Notes: generated by a model from the letters alone, not told the origin. A stretch of 64,000 nucleotides of DNA from Pseudomonas paraeruginosa PA7 (GCF_000017205.1 NC_009656.1:1244001-1308000); one strand, 5' to 3'; shown: positions 48,195 to 63,777, numbered from the stretch's first letter. A program made the numbers and translations.

Positions 48195-49172
48195 TTACTG
48201 GATGACTTCCGCGGCCGACTTGACCAGCTCGTCGGACAGGGTCACGCCTTGCTTCTGCGCGGCCCCCGGGTTGACGAAGAGTTGCAGCTTGTCGCTGGTC
48301 TCCGGCTTGATCTCGCCCGGCTTCTCGCCCTTGAGGATGCGCACCACCATGCGGCCGGTCTGCTTGCCCATCTCCTTGTAGTTGATGCCGAGGGCGGCGA
48401 TCGCGCCGCGCTTGACGCTGTCGGTGTCGGAGGCGATCAGCGGGATCTTCGCGTCGTTGCCGACCTTGACCAGCGCCTCGTAGGCGGACACCACGTTGTT
48501 GTCGGTGTTGGTGTAGATCGCGTCGACCTTGCCGACCAGGCTGCGCGCCGCCGAACTGACGTCCACCGAACGCGGGGCCGAGGCCTCGACCAGGCTCAGG
48601 CCCATCTTCGGCAGCAGTTCCTTGAGTTCCTTGACCACCACCACGGAGTTGGCTTCGCCGGGGTTGTAGACCATGCCGATGCGCTTGGCGCCCGGCACCA
48701 CTTTCTTGATCAGCTCGATCTGCTTGTCCAGCGCGAGCATGTCGGAAACCCCGGTGACGTTGGTGCCGGAGGCTTCCCAGCTCGGCGTCAGGTGCGCGCC
48801 GACCGGGTCGGTGACGGTGCTGAAGACGATCGGAATGCTCTTGGTCGCGGCCACCAGCGCCTGGGCCGAGGGGGTGGCGATACCGACGATCACGTCGGGC
48901 TTGTCGCCGATGAACTTGCGGGCGATCTGCGCGGCGGTGCCGGTGTTGCCCTGGGCGCTCTGGTACTGCCACTTGAGGTTCTTGCCGTCTTCGTAGCCGG
49001 CCTCCTGGAGGGCTTCCTTGACCCCGTCGCGGGCGGCATCCAGCGCCGGGTGCTCGACGATGGCGGTCACGGCGACCGACTTCTGCTCGTCGGCGTTGGC
49101 GCCGAAGGACAGGGCCATGCCAAGGGCCAGGGCACTGAGGGGCAACCATTTATTCTTATAGGCCTGCATCAT
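48195..49172 (-). CDS. ABC transporter substrate-binding protein (DUF534/TrpX-like, PA3836 type)
   Basis: A 325-residue periplasmic binding protein. Residues 1-25 are a signal peptide (NKWLPLSALALGMALSFGANA). The mature part has VTAIVEHPALDAARDGVKEALQEAGYEDGKNLKWQYQSAQGN, the fingerprint of the ABC_sub_bind (DUF534) family, and VFSTVTDPVGAHLTPSWEASGTNVTGVSD. Streptococcal relatives (TrpX) bind tryptophan, but the ligand here is not known. The ATG pair MM follows CAGGAGATCGCCGC; the longer frame is unlikely. It is divergent from the DUF2007 gene. Confidence 0.92.
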   Translation of the reverse strand: MMQAYKNKWLPLSALALGMALSFGANADEQKSVAVTAIVEHPALDAARDGVKEALQEAGYEDGKNLKWQYQSAQGNTGTAAQIARKFIGDKPDVIVGIATPSAQALVAATKSIPIVFSTVTDPVGAHLTPSWEASGTNVTGVSDMLALDKQIELIKKVVPGAKRIGMVYNPGEANSVVVVKELKELLPKMGLSLVEASAPRSVDVSSAARSLVGKVDAIYTNTDNNVVSAYEALVKVGNDAKIPLIASDTDSVKRGAIAALGINYKEMGKQTGRMVVRILKGEKPGEIKPETSDKLQLFVNPGAAQKQGVTLSDELVKSAAEVIQ

Positions 49173-49366
49173 GCGGCGATCTCCTGATTGTATTGGCGCG
49201 CTGTAGCGAATTGTTCTGATTGGGCGGTGCGGGTACAGCGTGGCCGAAACATCGCATTTTTCGCGCAAGTCGTCAGCAGGTTTGATGTTTTTTCTTGCGG
49301 TGGGATTACCGCTCGGGGTGATCCGGGTAAGGTGTCGGCGTCGGACCGTGACCGAAAGGAGGCGAC

Positions 49367-49780
49367 ATGCTCACGACCATCGGCCGTTTTTCCCATCCCC
49401 TGGAAGCGCAGATCGCTCGCGCCCGCCTGGAGGCCGCTGGAATTCCGGCGTTCGTCGCCGACGAGCACACCATCAACATGCAATGGCTGTACTCCAACGC
49501 CCTGGGCGGCGTGCGCCTGCAAGTGCCCACGGTCTGTCGCGAAGAGGCGCTGGCGCTGTTGGCCACCGATGAAAGCGAGGCGCTGCGGGCCGAGCAGGGC
49601 AGCAGCGAGTTCCAGTGCTTGCGTTGCGGCAGCGACCAGGTGGCCTGGAAGGTGGACGGCCGCCGCCAGGCTTTCCTTGGCATCCTGCTGCTCAACGTAC
49701 CGCTGTGGCCGATCCGGCGTCGGTTAGTGTGCGAGGCCTGCGGTCTCCGCAGCGAAGTACCGTTGCCTCTATGCGAGTGA
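49367..49780 (+). CDS. DUF2007 domain protein with C-terminal zinc ribbon
   Basis: A 137-residue protein. The first 70 residues (LTTIGRFSHPLEAQIARARLEAAGIPAFVADEHTINMQWLYSNALGGVRLQVP) form the DUF2007 putative signal-transducing fold, related to GlnB-like ferredoxin folds. The rest has CLRCGSD and CEACGLRSEV, four cysteines that make a zinc ribbon split by a hydrophobic segment (FLGILLLNVPLWPI). The ATG follows AAAGGAGGCGAC. It converges with valS across a shared terminator. The role is unknown. Confidence 0.85.
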   Translation: MLTTIGRFSHPLEAQIARARLEAAGIPAFVADEHTINMQWLYSNALGGVRLQVPTVCREEALALLATDESEALRAEQGSSEFQCLRCGSDQVAWKVDGRRQAFLGILLLNVPLWPIRRRLVCEACGLRSEVPLPLCE

Positions 49781-49816
49781 AAGAAAAACGCCCGCCTCTG
49801 GGAGGCGGGCGCTGGA
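49781..49816 (-). terminator. Terminator of valS
   Basis: Stem CGCCCGCCTC (49789-49798) with GAGGCGGGCG (49802-49811), loop of 3, followed on the minus strand by TTTTTCTTTC. It ends the pepA-holC-valS transcript, seven bases past the valS stop, and overlaps the end of the opposing DUF2007 transcript. Confidence 0.88.
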
Positions 49817-49817
49817 G

Positions 49818-52670
<2,853 letters not shown>

Positions 52671-52790
52671 GCGAAAGGGGACCAAAGCTGAATATGGCTG
52701 GGGAAAATGCGAAGAAAGTCCGGGAGTATAGCGGGGATGGCGGCCCGGGGGTAAGGCCGCGGGCCGCGCCGGGCGCGCGCGGCGCCCGGC

Positions 52791-53159
52791 TCAGTCGTTG
52801 CGCTGGCCGAGCAGGCGCCCGAGGCGGGCCTGCAGGCGGCGGCGCAGCTCGGCTTCGATCTGCGGGGCGAAGTCGTCGATGACCTCTTGCAGGATCAGCT
52901 CGGCGGAGGCGCGCAGCTCGTCGTCCAGGCGCTCCTGCTCGGCGGGCGCCAGGCCCGTCGGCGCGGGCGCTTTGGCCACCGGCTCGGAGGCGCGCGGGGC
53001 GGTGCCGGGGGAGACGACGTCGGAGAGCAGGGGAATGTTGTCCGGCTCGAAGGATTCGGTCAGCAAGGGCGGCTCGTTGCTTTCGTAGAGCAGGTCGTGG
53101 ATCGACTCCAGGTCATCGAGCAAGCGCTCCGGGGGTTGTGTCGGTTTGTGGCTGTCCAT
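52791..53159 (-). CDS. Small acidic hypothetical protein between holC and valS
   Basis: A 122-residue protein, MDSHKPTQPPERLLDDLESIHDLLYESNEPPLLTESFEPDNIPLLSDVV at the start, a proline/alanine-rich linker at about 50-72, and a C-terminal amphipathic helix (LRASAELILQEVIDDFAPQIEAELRRRLQARLGRLLGQ). Such a protein is commonly found between holC and valS in pseudomonads. No function is known. It starts 11 bases after holC on the same transcript. Confidence 0.85.
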   Translation of the reverse strand: MDSHKPTQPPERLLDDLESIHDLLYESNEPPLLTESFEPDNIPLLSDVVSPGTAPRASEPVAKAPAPTGLAPAEQERLDDELRASAELILQEVIDDFAPQIEAELRRRLQARLGRLLGQRND

Positions 53160-53170
53160 GGTCGTGCACT

Positions 53171-55595
<2,425 letters not shown>

Positions 55596-56714
55596 TTGAT
55601 CGTTTTCCGCTATTTGTCCCGTGAAGTGCTGGTCACCATGAGCGCCGTCAGCGCCGTGCTGCTGGTGATCATCATGAGTGGCCGTTTCATCAAGTACCTG
55701 GCGCAGGCGGCCCAGGGGCTGCTCGACCCCGGCTCGCTGTTCCTGATCATGGCGTTCCGGATTCCCGGTTTCTTGCAGTTGATCCTGCCGCTGGGCCTGT
55801 TCCTCGGCATCCTGCTGGCCTATGGCCGGCTCTACCTGGAAAGCGAGATGACGGTGCTCTCGGCGACCGGCATGAGCCAGAAGCGCCTGCTCGGCTACAC
55901 CATGGCGCCGGCGCTGCTGGTGGCGATCCTGGTAGCCTGGCTGAGCCTGTTCCTGGCGCCCCAGGGCATCAACCAGTTCGCCCTGCTGCTGAACAAGCAG
56001 GATACCCTGACCGAGTTCGACACCCTGGTCCCAGGTCGCTTCCAGGCGATGCGCGACGGCACCCGGGTGACCTACACCGAGGAACTGTCGAAGGACCGCG
56101 GCGAGCTGGCCGGCATCTTCATCTCGCAGAAAGACCTCAACAGCAGCAACCAGGAACGCGGCATCTCGATCCTGGTGGCGGAGAAGGGCACCCAGAACAT
56201 CCAGGCGGACGGCAGCCGCTATCTGATCCTGCACAACGGCTACCGCTACGATGGCAACCCCGGGCAGGCCAACTACCGTGCCATCAAGTACGACACCTAT
56301 GGCGTGATGCTGCCCAAGCCGGAAGCCAGCAGCGAGGTCAGCGAGCGCGACGCGGTGCCCACCGTCGACCTCTTCGGCAGCGACAACCCGCGCTACCAGG
56401 CGGAATTGCAATGGCGCCTGTCGACCCCGCTGCTGGTGTTCGTGGTGACCCTGCTGGCGGTGCCGCTGTCGCGGGTCAACCCGCGCCAGGGGCGCTTCCT
56501 CAAGCTGCTGCCGGCGATCCTCCTCTACATGGCCTACCTGGCCCTGCTGATCGCCGTGCGCGGCCAGCTGGACAAAGGCAAGATCCCCATGGCCGTGGGC
56601 CTGTGGTGGGTACACGGGCTGTTCCTGGCGATCGGCCTCATCCTGTTCTACTGGGAACCCTTGCGCCTGAAGCTGGCGTCCTCCCGTGCCGGTCGCGAGG
56701 TGGCGCATGGTTAA
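55596..56714 (+). CDS. lptF: LPS export ABC transporter permease LptF
   Basis: LptF pairs with LptG in the LptB2FGC complex that extracts lipopolysaccharide from the inner membrane. The 372-residue product has six spans in two groups of three around a periplasmic beta-jellyroll domain (about 100-265, RVTYTEELSKDRGELAGIFISQKD). I choose the TTG at 55596 (LIVFRYLSREV), as AGGAG sits eight bases before it and LptF proteins begin MIVFRYL; the GTG at 55587 would overlap that ribosome site. It overlaps lptG by eight bases. Confidence 0.95.
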   Translation: MIVFRYLSREVLVTMSAVSAVLLVIIMSGRFIKYLAQAAQGLLDPGSLFLIMAFRIPGFLQLILPLGLFLGILLAYGRLYLESEMTVLSATGMSQKRLLGYTMAPALLVAILVAWLSLFLAPQGINQFALLLNKQDTLTEFDTLVPGRFQAMRDGTRVTYTEELSKDRGELAGIFISQKDLNSSNQERGISILVAEKGTQNIQADGSRYLILHNGYRYDGNPGQANYRAIKYDTYGVMLPKPEASSEVSERDAVPTVDLFGSDNPRYQAELQWRLSTPLLVFVVTLLAVPLSRVNPRQGRFLKLLPAILLYMAYLALLIAVRGQLDKGKIPMAVGLWWVHGLFLAIGLILFYWEPLRLKLASSRAGREVAHG

Positions 56715-57774
56715 GCTCGATCGTTACATCGGTGTCACCGTCTTCGTCGCGATCCTCGCGGTGCTCGGCGTGATTCTCGGCCTGGCGTTGCTGTTCGCCT
56801 TCATCGACGAACTGAACGATATCAGCGCCAGCTACGGCATCGGCGAGGCCCTGCGCTTCATCGCACTGACCGCGCCGCGCCGCGCCTACGACATGCTGCC
56901 GATGGCGGCGCTGATCGGCTGCCTGGTTGGCCTCGGCACCCTGGCCAGCAACAGCGAACTGACCATCATGCGCGCCGCCGGGGTGTCGCTGTCGCGGATC
57001 GTCTGGGCGGTGATGAAGCCGATGCTGGTACTGATGCTGGCTGGCATCCTGGTCGGCGAGTACGTCGCGCCCTGGACCGAGAATATCGCCCAGAGCGGCC
57101 GCGCCCTGGCCCAGGGCGGTGGCGACTCGCAAAGTTCCAAGCGCGGCCTGTGGCATCGCCAGGGACGCGAATACATCCACATCAACGCGGTGCAGCCCAA
57201 TGGCGTGCTGTATGGCGTTACCCGCTACCGCTTCGACGAGCAGCGCGGGTTGCAATCGGCCAGCTTCGCCAAGCGCGCGCGTTTCGAGACCGACCATTGG
57301 CAACTGGAAGACGTCACCACCACACTGCTGCACCCACAGGAGAAACGCTCCGAGGTGGTCAAGCTGCCGACCGAACGCTGGGATGCCCAGCTCAGTCCGC
57401 AACTGTTGAATACCGTGGTTATGGAGCCCGAGGCGCTGTCGATCAGCGGCCTCTGGCAGTACATCCACTACCTGGCCGACCAGGGCCTGAACAACAACCG
57501 CTACTGGCTGGCGTTCTGGACCAAGGTGCTGCAGCCGCTGGTGACCGCCGCCCTGGTGCTGATGGCGATTTCGTTCATCTTCGGCCCGCTGCGTTCGGTG
57601 ACCCTGGGCCAGCGGATCTTCACCGGCGTGCTGGTGGGCTTCGTCTTCCGCATCGCCCAGGATCTGCTTGGGCCGTCGAGCCTGGTGTTCGATTTCCCGC
57701 CGCTGCTGGCGGTGGTGATCCCTGCCTCGGCCTGCGCCCTGGCGGGCCTCTGGCTGCTACGCCGGGCGGGCTGA
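56707..57774 (+). CDS. lptG: LPS export ABC transporter permease LptG
   Basis: A 355-residue partner of LptF with the same topology: three spans, a periplasmic jellyroll domain, three spans. It begins MVKLDRYIGVTVFVAILAVLGVILGLALLFAFIDELNDI, has LPMAALIGCLVGLGTLASNSELTIMRAAGVSLSRI (coupling-helix region) and ends with SIFGP-like FIFGPLRSVTLGQRIFTGVLVGFVFRIAQDLLGPSSLVF. Essential in this species. The gene start lies within lptF, so the two subunits are made in equal amounts. Confidence 0.96.
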   Translation: MVKLDRYIGVTVFVAILAVLGVILGLALLFAFIDELNDISASYGIGEALRFIALTAPRRAYDMLPMAALIGCLVGLGTLASNSELTIMRAAGVSLSRIVWAVMKPMLVLMLAGILVGEYVAPWTENIAQSGRALAQGGGDSQSSKRGLWHRQGREYIHINAVQPNGVLYGVTRYRFDEQRGLQSASFAKRARFETDHWQLEDVTTTLLHPQEKRSEVVKLPTERWDAQLSPQLLNTVVMEPEALSISGLWQYIHYLADQGLNNNRYWLAFWTKVLQPLVTAALVLMAISFIFGPLRSVTLGQRIFTGVLVGFVFRIAQDLLGPSSLVFDFPPLLAVVIPASACALAGLWLLRRAG

Positions 57775-57796
57775 CGGGCTCGGTCTGCGAGAACGC

Positions 57797-57824
57797 AAAA
57801 AGGCCACCTTCGGGTGGCCTTTCC
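57797..57824 (+). terminator. Terminator of lptFG
   Basis: Stem AAAGGCCACC (57799-57808) with GGTGGCCTTT (57813-57822) and a TTCG tetraloop, 25 bases after lptG. The T run is short but the hairpin is stable, and the palindrome would also stop minus-strand readthrough. Confidence 0.8.
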
Positions 57825-57949
57825 GTTTCCGTGCCGTGCGTGCAGCAGACGGATAACCGTCGCTGTTCCGGATTATCGGCGCACGGCGCCGGGGGGCTAG
57901 CAGTCCGTGGATTGCCGGCAGGGGGTGCCGGCCGGACCGTGGTTTCCGC

Positions 57950-58447
57950 TCACTTCTTGTGGATGTTCTTCGGCAATCTGACTACCTGGCTCTCCGAATA
58001 ACGGTCGTGCCAGGTGCGTTTGTCGCTGTCCCAGAGCATCCACAGGAAGCCGAGGCCGAGGCACAGCCAGGAGGCGATGGCGATCATGAAGCGCAGCAAC
58101 GCCTGCAGCAGGCTGATGGCGCTGCCGTCGCGGTTCTGCACGCGCAGACCCCAGACCTGCATGCCCAGGGTCTGGCCGCTATGGGTCCAGAACTTGGCGA
58201 AGAAGCCGAACAACGCGAACACCAGCAGGGTCGAGAGCAGTGGGTCGCCGATCAGCGCGCCGCGGTCGGCCAGCTCGCGCAGGTGGTCGCTGCCGTAGAC
58301 CAGGCGCAGGATACCCTGCTGGTAGGCCAGCGTGACCACCATCATCAGCGCCACGCAGAGCAGGAAGTCGTAGAACATCGCCGCCAGGCGGCGGACCAGT
58401 CCTGCGGGGGCATAGTCGCCCTTGGGGGAGAGCATGTGTTTCGGCAT
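57950..58447 (-). CDS. RDD-family membrane protein
   Basis: A 165-residue protein with an RDD domain: APAGLVRRLAAMFYDFLLCVALMMVVTLAYQQGI (first span with the Arg and Asp of the name), THSGQTLGMQVWGLRVQNRDGSAISLLQALLRF and a last helix LGFLWMLWDSDKRTWHDRYSESQVV. About four spans. The role of RDD proteins is mostly unknown; some are linked to ion exchange. The start is uncertain among several Met codons (58435, 58447, 58465). I use 58447. Confidence 0.85.
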   Translation of the reverse strand: MPKHMLSPKGDYAPAGLVRRLAAMFYDFLLCVALMMVVTLAYQQGILRLVYGSDHLRELADRGALIGDPLLSTLLVFALFGFFAKFWTHSGQTLGMQVWGLRVQNRDGSAISLLQALLRFMIAIASWLCLGLGFLWMLWDSDKRTWHDRYSESQVVRLPKNIHKK

Positions 58448-58578
58448 CGGCGTGTTCCGCGGCATCGGCAAAAGCGGCGATTATACGTGCATCCGTCGCC
58501 GGCGCCGTCCACCCGGGGCACGCTTTTTCCCGGTTGTTCTAGGCTTCTGGCAGTTCCCAATCATTTCGAGTCTTTTCC

Positions 58579-60144
58579 ATGCCGATTCCGGTGAGGCGAG
58601 CCCGGCGCAAGGCGCTGCGGCTGTTGTTGTCCGTCCTGGTCGGGATGCTGCCGATCCTTCTCGGCCTGCTGATCCTCTATTGGCAGGCCGGGCGCAGCCT
58701 CCAGCTGACCTCCGAGCAGGCTGCCGGGAACGCGGTGCGGCAATTCGAGCGGATGCTCGACAACGCCGCGCTGGCCGCGCGCAACGTCATGCCGGTGGCG
58801 GGGCGCCCGTGCCCCGAGGCCGAGCTGGCGTTGCGCGAGCAGGTGGCGACCATGCCGTTCGTTCGCTCGGTAAACCTGACGCGCGACCGCACCATCTATT
58901 GCACCTCGCTGTTCGGTGGCTTCGACGAGCCGGTACGGATCGACAGCTACGTCGACGGACGCCTTCGGCTGATGCCCGGCAACCAGGTGACGCCGGACTC
59001 GGCGCTGCTGGTGCTGCGCGATTCGGACGGCCGTCGCGGCGTGCTGTCGGCGATCGACGGGCGCTATCTGAGCTACGTGCTTGACCTGGTCGATCGGCGC
59101 AGTCGCCAGGTCCTGGTGGTCGGGCCCCACTGGCTGGACGCCGAGGGCCGCACGCACCGCGATGCGCCGCCGCTCTATGCGGTGGCCGCCCAGGATCTCG
59201 CCTCGCAGCGCTACCCGTTCCGGGTCCTGTCGGGCTTCCCGGAGGGCGAGCAGTGGCGCTCGATCCGCTCGCAGAACCCGGCGATGTTCGGCCTGCTGCT
59301 GTTCTTCGGCGCCCTGGCCGGTACCCTCTGCTACTGGCTGTCGCGGCGCGTCGCCTCGCCCAGCGGCGAGTTGCGCCGGGCTCTCGACGCCAACGAGTTC
59401 ATTCCCTACTACCAGCCGTTGAGTCCCGGCCAGGGCGGCGCCTGGATCGGTGTCGAGGTCCTGATGCGCTGGCGCCATCCGCGCGAGGGCCTGATCCGGC
59501 CGGACCTGTTCATCCCCTTCGCCGAGCGTTCGGGGCTGATCGTACCGATGACGCGCGCGCTGATGCGCCAGGTCGCGGAAGACCTGGGCGGGCATGCCGG
59601 GAAGCTGGAGCCGGGCTTCCACATCGGTTTCAACATCAGCGCCACCCATTGCCACGAACTGGCGTTGGTGGACGACTGTCGCGAATTGTTGGCGGCGTTT
59701 CCGCCCGGACACATCACCCTGGTCCTGGAGCTGACCGAGCGCGAGCTGATCGAGTCGAGCGCGGTTACCGATCGGCTGTTCGCCGAACTGCACGAACTGG
59801 GGGTGAAGATCGCCATCGACGACTTCGGCACCGGCCATTCCAGCCTGGCCTACCTGCGCAAGTTCCAGGTGGACTGCCTGAAGATCGACCAGAGCTTCGT
59901 CGCCCGCATCGGCATCGATACCCTCTCCGGACACATCCTCGACAGCATCGTCGAACTCTCCGCCAAGCTCGACCTGGATATCGTCGCCGAAGGCGTGGAG
60001 ACTCCCGAGCAGCGTGACTACCTGGCCGCCCGCGGGGTGGATTACCTGCAAGGCTACCTGATCGGCCGGCCGATGCCGCTGGAGAGTTTTCTTGCCAGCC
60101 TGAGTGCACAAGCTGACCAGCCAGCGTTCGTGGCCGGACACTAA
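58579..60144 (+). CDS. c-di-GMP phosphodiesterase with periplasmic CSS-motif domain
   Basis: A 521-residue inner-membrane protein. A first span at about 13-35 and a second at about 235-255 enclose a periplasmic CSS-motif domain with Cys78 and Cys108-Thr-Ser. The cytoplasmic EAL domain (about 265-510) has EVLMRWRHP (EVL in place of EAL), DDFGTGHSSLAYL, LKIDQSFV and EGVETPEQRDYL, so metal and catalytic residues are kept and it should break down c-di-GMP. In CSS proteins of E. coli, a disulfide between the two cysteines restrains activity and stabilises the enzyme; the same is likely here. It matches PAO1 PA3825 from memory. Confidence 0.92.
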   Translation: MPIPVRRARRKALRLLLSVLVGMLPILLGLLILYWQAGRSLQLTSEQAAGNAVRQFERMLDNAALAARNVMPVAGRPCPEAELALREQVATMPFVRSVNLTRDRTIYCTSLFGGFDEPVRIDSYVDGRLRLMPGNQVTPDSALLVLRDSDGRRGVLSAIDGRYLSYVLDLVDRRSRQVLVVGPHWLDAEGRTHRDAPPLYAVAAQDLASQRYPFRVLSGFPEGEQWRSIRSQNPAMFGLLLFFGALAGTLCYWLSRRVASPSGELRRALDANEFIPYYQPLSPGQGGAWIGVEVLMRWRHPREGLIRPDLFIPFAERSGLIVPMTRALMRQVAEDLGGHAGKLEPGFHIGFNISATHCHELALVDDCRELLAAFPPGHITLVLELTERELIESSAVTDRLFAELHELGVKIAIDDFGTGHSSLAYLRKFQVDCLKIDQSFVARIGIDTLSGHILDSIVELSAKLDLDIVAEGVETPEQRDYLAARGVDYLQGYLIGRPMPLESFLASLSAQADQPAFVAGH

Positions 60145-60345
60145 CTGTTCCTGCGGCGCTGGAGCGCGCACGGCGGAGCGGGGGAGCAGCAGCGATGCGG
60201 GATTCCCGGCTGGCAGGGGGCGATGTGAGTGAATATCGAAAGTCGTTCGGCTCGGTTGGCGGTGGTGAAACTCTCCCTTAAGAAGAATTTAAGCGGCGGT
60301 GCCTTAGAACCATGAGCGCCATAGAACCCAAGAGAGAGACATTCG

Positions 60346-60669
60346 ATGAAATCGAAGAAGAGCATCATTGCTGGCGCCGTGTTCACCATCGTCCTTCAGG
60401 GGTGCGCGGTAAAGAACGACAGGACCGAACTGGGCTTCATCGGACTGAGCTACCACGCGGACATAAAGGAAGTCGCGGACGGTCTCTATCGGGCCGAGGT
60501 CGAAGCCTCTCCCGGGCGTGGACGTATACGGGGTGCCAAAGCTGCTGCCTACGAGGATGCGGTGAAGTACTGCGAAGCGCAGAGCAAGGCCGCGCGGGTG
60601 GTCAAGGAGCGGACGGAATCGCATGTGTTGATCAATGGCGTTGCGCGGTTGGACTTTTCCTGCGCGTGA
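60346..60669 (+). CDS. Small putative lipoprotein
   Basis: A 107-residue protein with a lipoprotein signal: KKSIIAGAVFTIVLQGC, Cys20 being the lipidation site (LQGC lipobox). Residue 2 after Cys is Val, not Asp, so outer-membrane sorting is likely by the general rule. The mature part is small and charged, with ARAVVKERT-type helix (AAAYEDAVKYCEAQSKAARVVKERTES) and two more cysteines. I do not recognise a family. It is alone between the phosphodiesterase and the tRNA. It has no strong ribosome site, but GAGAGAC lies 11 bases upstream. Confidence 0.7.
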   Translation: MKSKKSIIAGAVFTIVLQGCAVKNDRTELGFIGLSYHADIKEVADGLYRAEVEASPGRGRIRGAKAAAYEDAVKYCEAQSKAARVVKERTESHVLINGVARLDFSCA

Positions 60670-60902
60670 GATGACTTCGAAAGCGCTTGCAATATCCGCT
60701 GCGCTACGACGGCATATGCCTTCTCCCCGTATGCTCCGCCGAGGCCGCTCCTGCCGGGCTTGCGGAGCTGCGGCGCTGCACGTTTCCGGGAGGTGGTGGC
60801 TCGGCCGGTGTTCCAGCCGGACCACTGCGCAAGCTCGTGATGGCGTTCAGGCTGCCGCGCAGTTATGAGTTTGCCTGGATTGGATGAAGGAAATGCAGGC
60901 AA

Positions 60903-60930
60903 CAAAAAACCGGCGCTAAGGCCGGTTTCT
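60903..60930 (-). terminator. Terminator downstream of tRNA-Leu
   Basis: Stem AAACCGGC (60907-60914) with GCCGGTTT (60921-60928), loop 6, followed on the minus strand by TTTTTTGTT. It lies about 45 bases beyond the tRNA 3' end and ends that transcript. Confidence 0.85.
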
Positions 60931-60972
60931 CTGCTGTCCTGGGTTCCCTCGGGAAGGCATGGGAATCCAGGA

Positions 60973-61059
60973 TGGTGCCTCGGGAGAGACTCGAACTCTC
61001 ACTCTGTCGCCAGAAACGGATTTTGAATCCGCCGCGTCTACCGATTCCGCCACCGAGGC
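60973..61059 (-). tRNA. tRNA-Leu (anticodon CAA)
   Basis: An 87-base tRNA on the minus strand. The acceptor GCCTCGG pairs with CCGAGGC, and the CCA end is encoded (60973-60975). The anticodon loop TTCAAAA gives CAA, reading UUG. The long variable arm and the D-loop GGTAGACGC are those of tRNA-Leu; the T arm contains GTTCGAGTC. In enterics the same leucine tRNA type is an integration site for islands, but I see no integrase here. Confidence 0.96.
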
Positions 61060-61161
61060 AATGGCGGCGCAGTATAGGGAGGCGCCTACCGTTGGTCAAT
61101 CGGGTTCATGGCGGGGGAAACACATTTCCGGTAAGCTACGCGGCCTTTCGAGAGTCTCCCC

Positions 61162-62205
61162 ATGCGTGTCGCCGATTTCCATTTCGACTTGCCCGAGGCC
61201 CTGATCGCTCGCCATCCCCTGCCTGAACGCCGCGCAAGCCGCCTGCTGGCGCTGGATGGCCCGACGGGAAGCCTTGCCCATAAACAGTTCGCCGATCTCC
61301 TGGACTACCTGCGTCCGGGCGACCTGATGGTGTTCAACAATACCCGGGTGATCCCGGCGCGCCTGTTCGGCCAGAAGGAGTCCGGTGGCAAGCTGGAGGT
61401 CCTCGTCGAGCGGGTCCTCGACCAGCACCGGGTGCTCGCCCACGTGCGCGCCAGCAAGGCGCCCAAGCCCGGTACGCGGATCCTCGTCGAGGGCGGTGGC
61501 AGCGCGGAGATGCTGCAACGCCACGACGCCCTGTTCGAACTCGCTTTCGCCGAGCCCGTGCTGCCGCTGCTGGAGCGGGTCGGGCACATGCCGTTACCGC
61601 CCTATATCGACCGCCCCGACGACGCGGCCGACCGCGAGCGCTACCAGACCGTCTACGCCCAGCGCGCCGGGGCGGTGGCGGCGCCGACCGCCGGCCTGCA
61701 CTTCGACGAGGCGCTGCTCGAGGCGATCCGCGCCAAGGGCGTGGATACCGCGTTCGTCACCTTGCACGTCGGCGCCGGTACCTTCCAGCCGGTGCGTGTC
61801 GAGCGTATCGAGGACCATGTGATGCACCGCGAATGGCTGGAGGTCGGCCAGGACGTGGTGGACGCCGTCGCCGCCTGCCGGGCGCGCGGTGGCCGGGTGG
61901 TCGCGGTGGGCACCACCAGCGTGCGCTCGCTGGAAAGCGCGGCGCGCGACGGTGAGCTGAAGCCGTTCAGCGGCGACACCGACATCTTCATCTATCCGGG
62001 CCGGCCGTTCCACGTGGTCGATGCCCTGGTGACCAACTTCCACCTGCCCGAATCGACCCTGCTGATGCTGGTCTCGGCCTTCGCCGGCTATCCGGAGACC
62101 ATGGCCGCCTATGCCGCGGCGGTGGAGCAGGGCTATCGCTTCTTCAGTTACGGTGATGCCATGTTCATCACCCGCAATCCCGCGCCCCGCGGACCCGAGG
62201 ACTGA
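61162..62205 (+). CDS. queA: S-adenosylmethionine:tRNA ribosyltransferase-isomerase
   Basis: QueA transfers and rearranges the ribose of SAM onto preQ1 at position 34 of tRNAs to give epoxyqueuosine. The 347-residue product has [29 protein letters not shown] at the start, [32 protein letters not shown] and [11 protein letters not shown], all conserved in QueA. It is followed by tgt, which catalyses the preceding step, three bases after its stop. The ATG is preceded by GAGTCTCCCC. Confidence 0.98.
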   Translation: MRVADFHFDLPEALIARHPLPERRASRLLALDGPTGSLAHKQFADLLDYLRPGDLMVFNNTRVIPARLFGQKESGGKLEVLVERVLDQHRVLAHVRASKAPKPGTRILVEGGGSAEMLQRHDALFELAFAEPVLPLLERVGHMPLPPYIDRPDDAADRERYQTVYAQRAGAVAAPTAGLHFDEALLEAIRAKGVDTAFVTLHVGAGTFQPVRVERIEDHVMHREWLEVGQDVVDAVAACRARGGRVVAVGTTSVRSLESAARDGELKPFSGDTDIFIYPGRPFHVVDALVTNFHLPESTLLMLVSAFAGYPETMAAYAAAVEQGYRFFSYGDAMFITRNPAPRGPED

Positions 62206-63336
<1,131 letters not shown>

Positions 63337-63379
63337 CTTTCCTTTATCCAACTCTATTGCTTTGTGACAGGAGTGCTAC

Positions 63380-63718
63380 ATGAGCTTTCTAATTCCCGCT
63401 GCCTACGCCGACGCAGCCGCTCCGGCAGCCGCTGGCCCGGCCGGCACCGGTTTCGAGTGGGTCTTCCTGGTCGGTTTCCTGGTCATCTTCTACCTGATGA
63501 TCTGGCGCCCCCAGGCCAAGCGCGCGAAGGAACACAAGAACCTGCTGGGCAACCTGCAGAAAGGTGATGAAGTCGTCACTTCCGGCGGGATCGCCGGCAA
63601 GGTGACCAAGGTCGCCGACGATTTCGTCGTGGTCGAGGTTTCCGACAACGTCGAGCTGAAGTTCCAGAAGGCCGCGATTGCCGCCACCCTGCCGAAAGGC
63701 ACCCTGAAAGCGATCTGA
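63380..63718 (+). CDS. yajC: Preprotein translocase accessory subunit YajC
   Basis: A 112-residue inner-membrane protein with one span at about 24-42 (FEWVFLVGFLVIFYLMIWRP) and a cytoplasmic domain starting QAKRAKEHKNLLGNLQKGDEVVTSGGIAGKVTKVADDFVVVEV, the YajC signature. It associates with SecDF. The ATG follows AGGAGTGCTAC. secD starts 60 bases later, after a hairpin. Confidence 0.97.
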   Translation: MSFLIPAAYADAAAPAAAGPAGTGFEWVFLVGFLVIFYLMIWRPQAKRAKEHKNLLGNLQKGDEVVTSGGIAGKVTKVADDFVVVEVSDNVELKFQKAAIAATLPKGTLKAI

Positions 63719-63733
63719 TTTTCACCTAAACAC

Positions 63734-63764
63734 ATGACGGGGCGCGCAAGGCGCCCCGCGTCAT
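63734..63764 (+). promoter_or_regulatory. Hairpin between yajC and secD
   Basis: ATGAC-GGGGCGC and GCGCCCC-GC-GTCAT form a long stem with a 5-base loop and a 2-base bulge. There is no T run, so it probably tunes rather than ends transcription into secD, or it protects yajC mRNA. Confidence 0.45.
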
Positions 63765-63777
63765 AACGGGCGGTGTC

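Noticed and set aside
60973..61059. tRNA-Leu as an active island attachment site
   Set aside because: No integrase, direct repeat of the tRNA 3' end or island-like genes are seen within the adjacent sequence; queA and the lipoprotein gene flank it.
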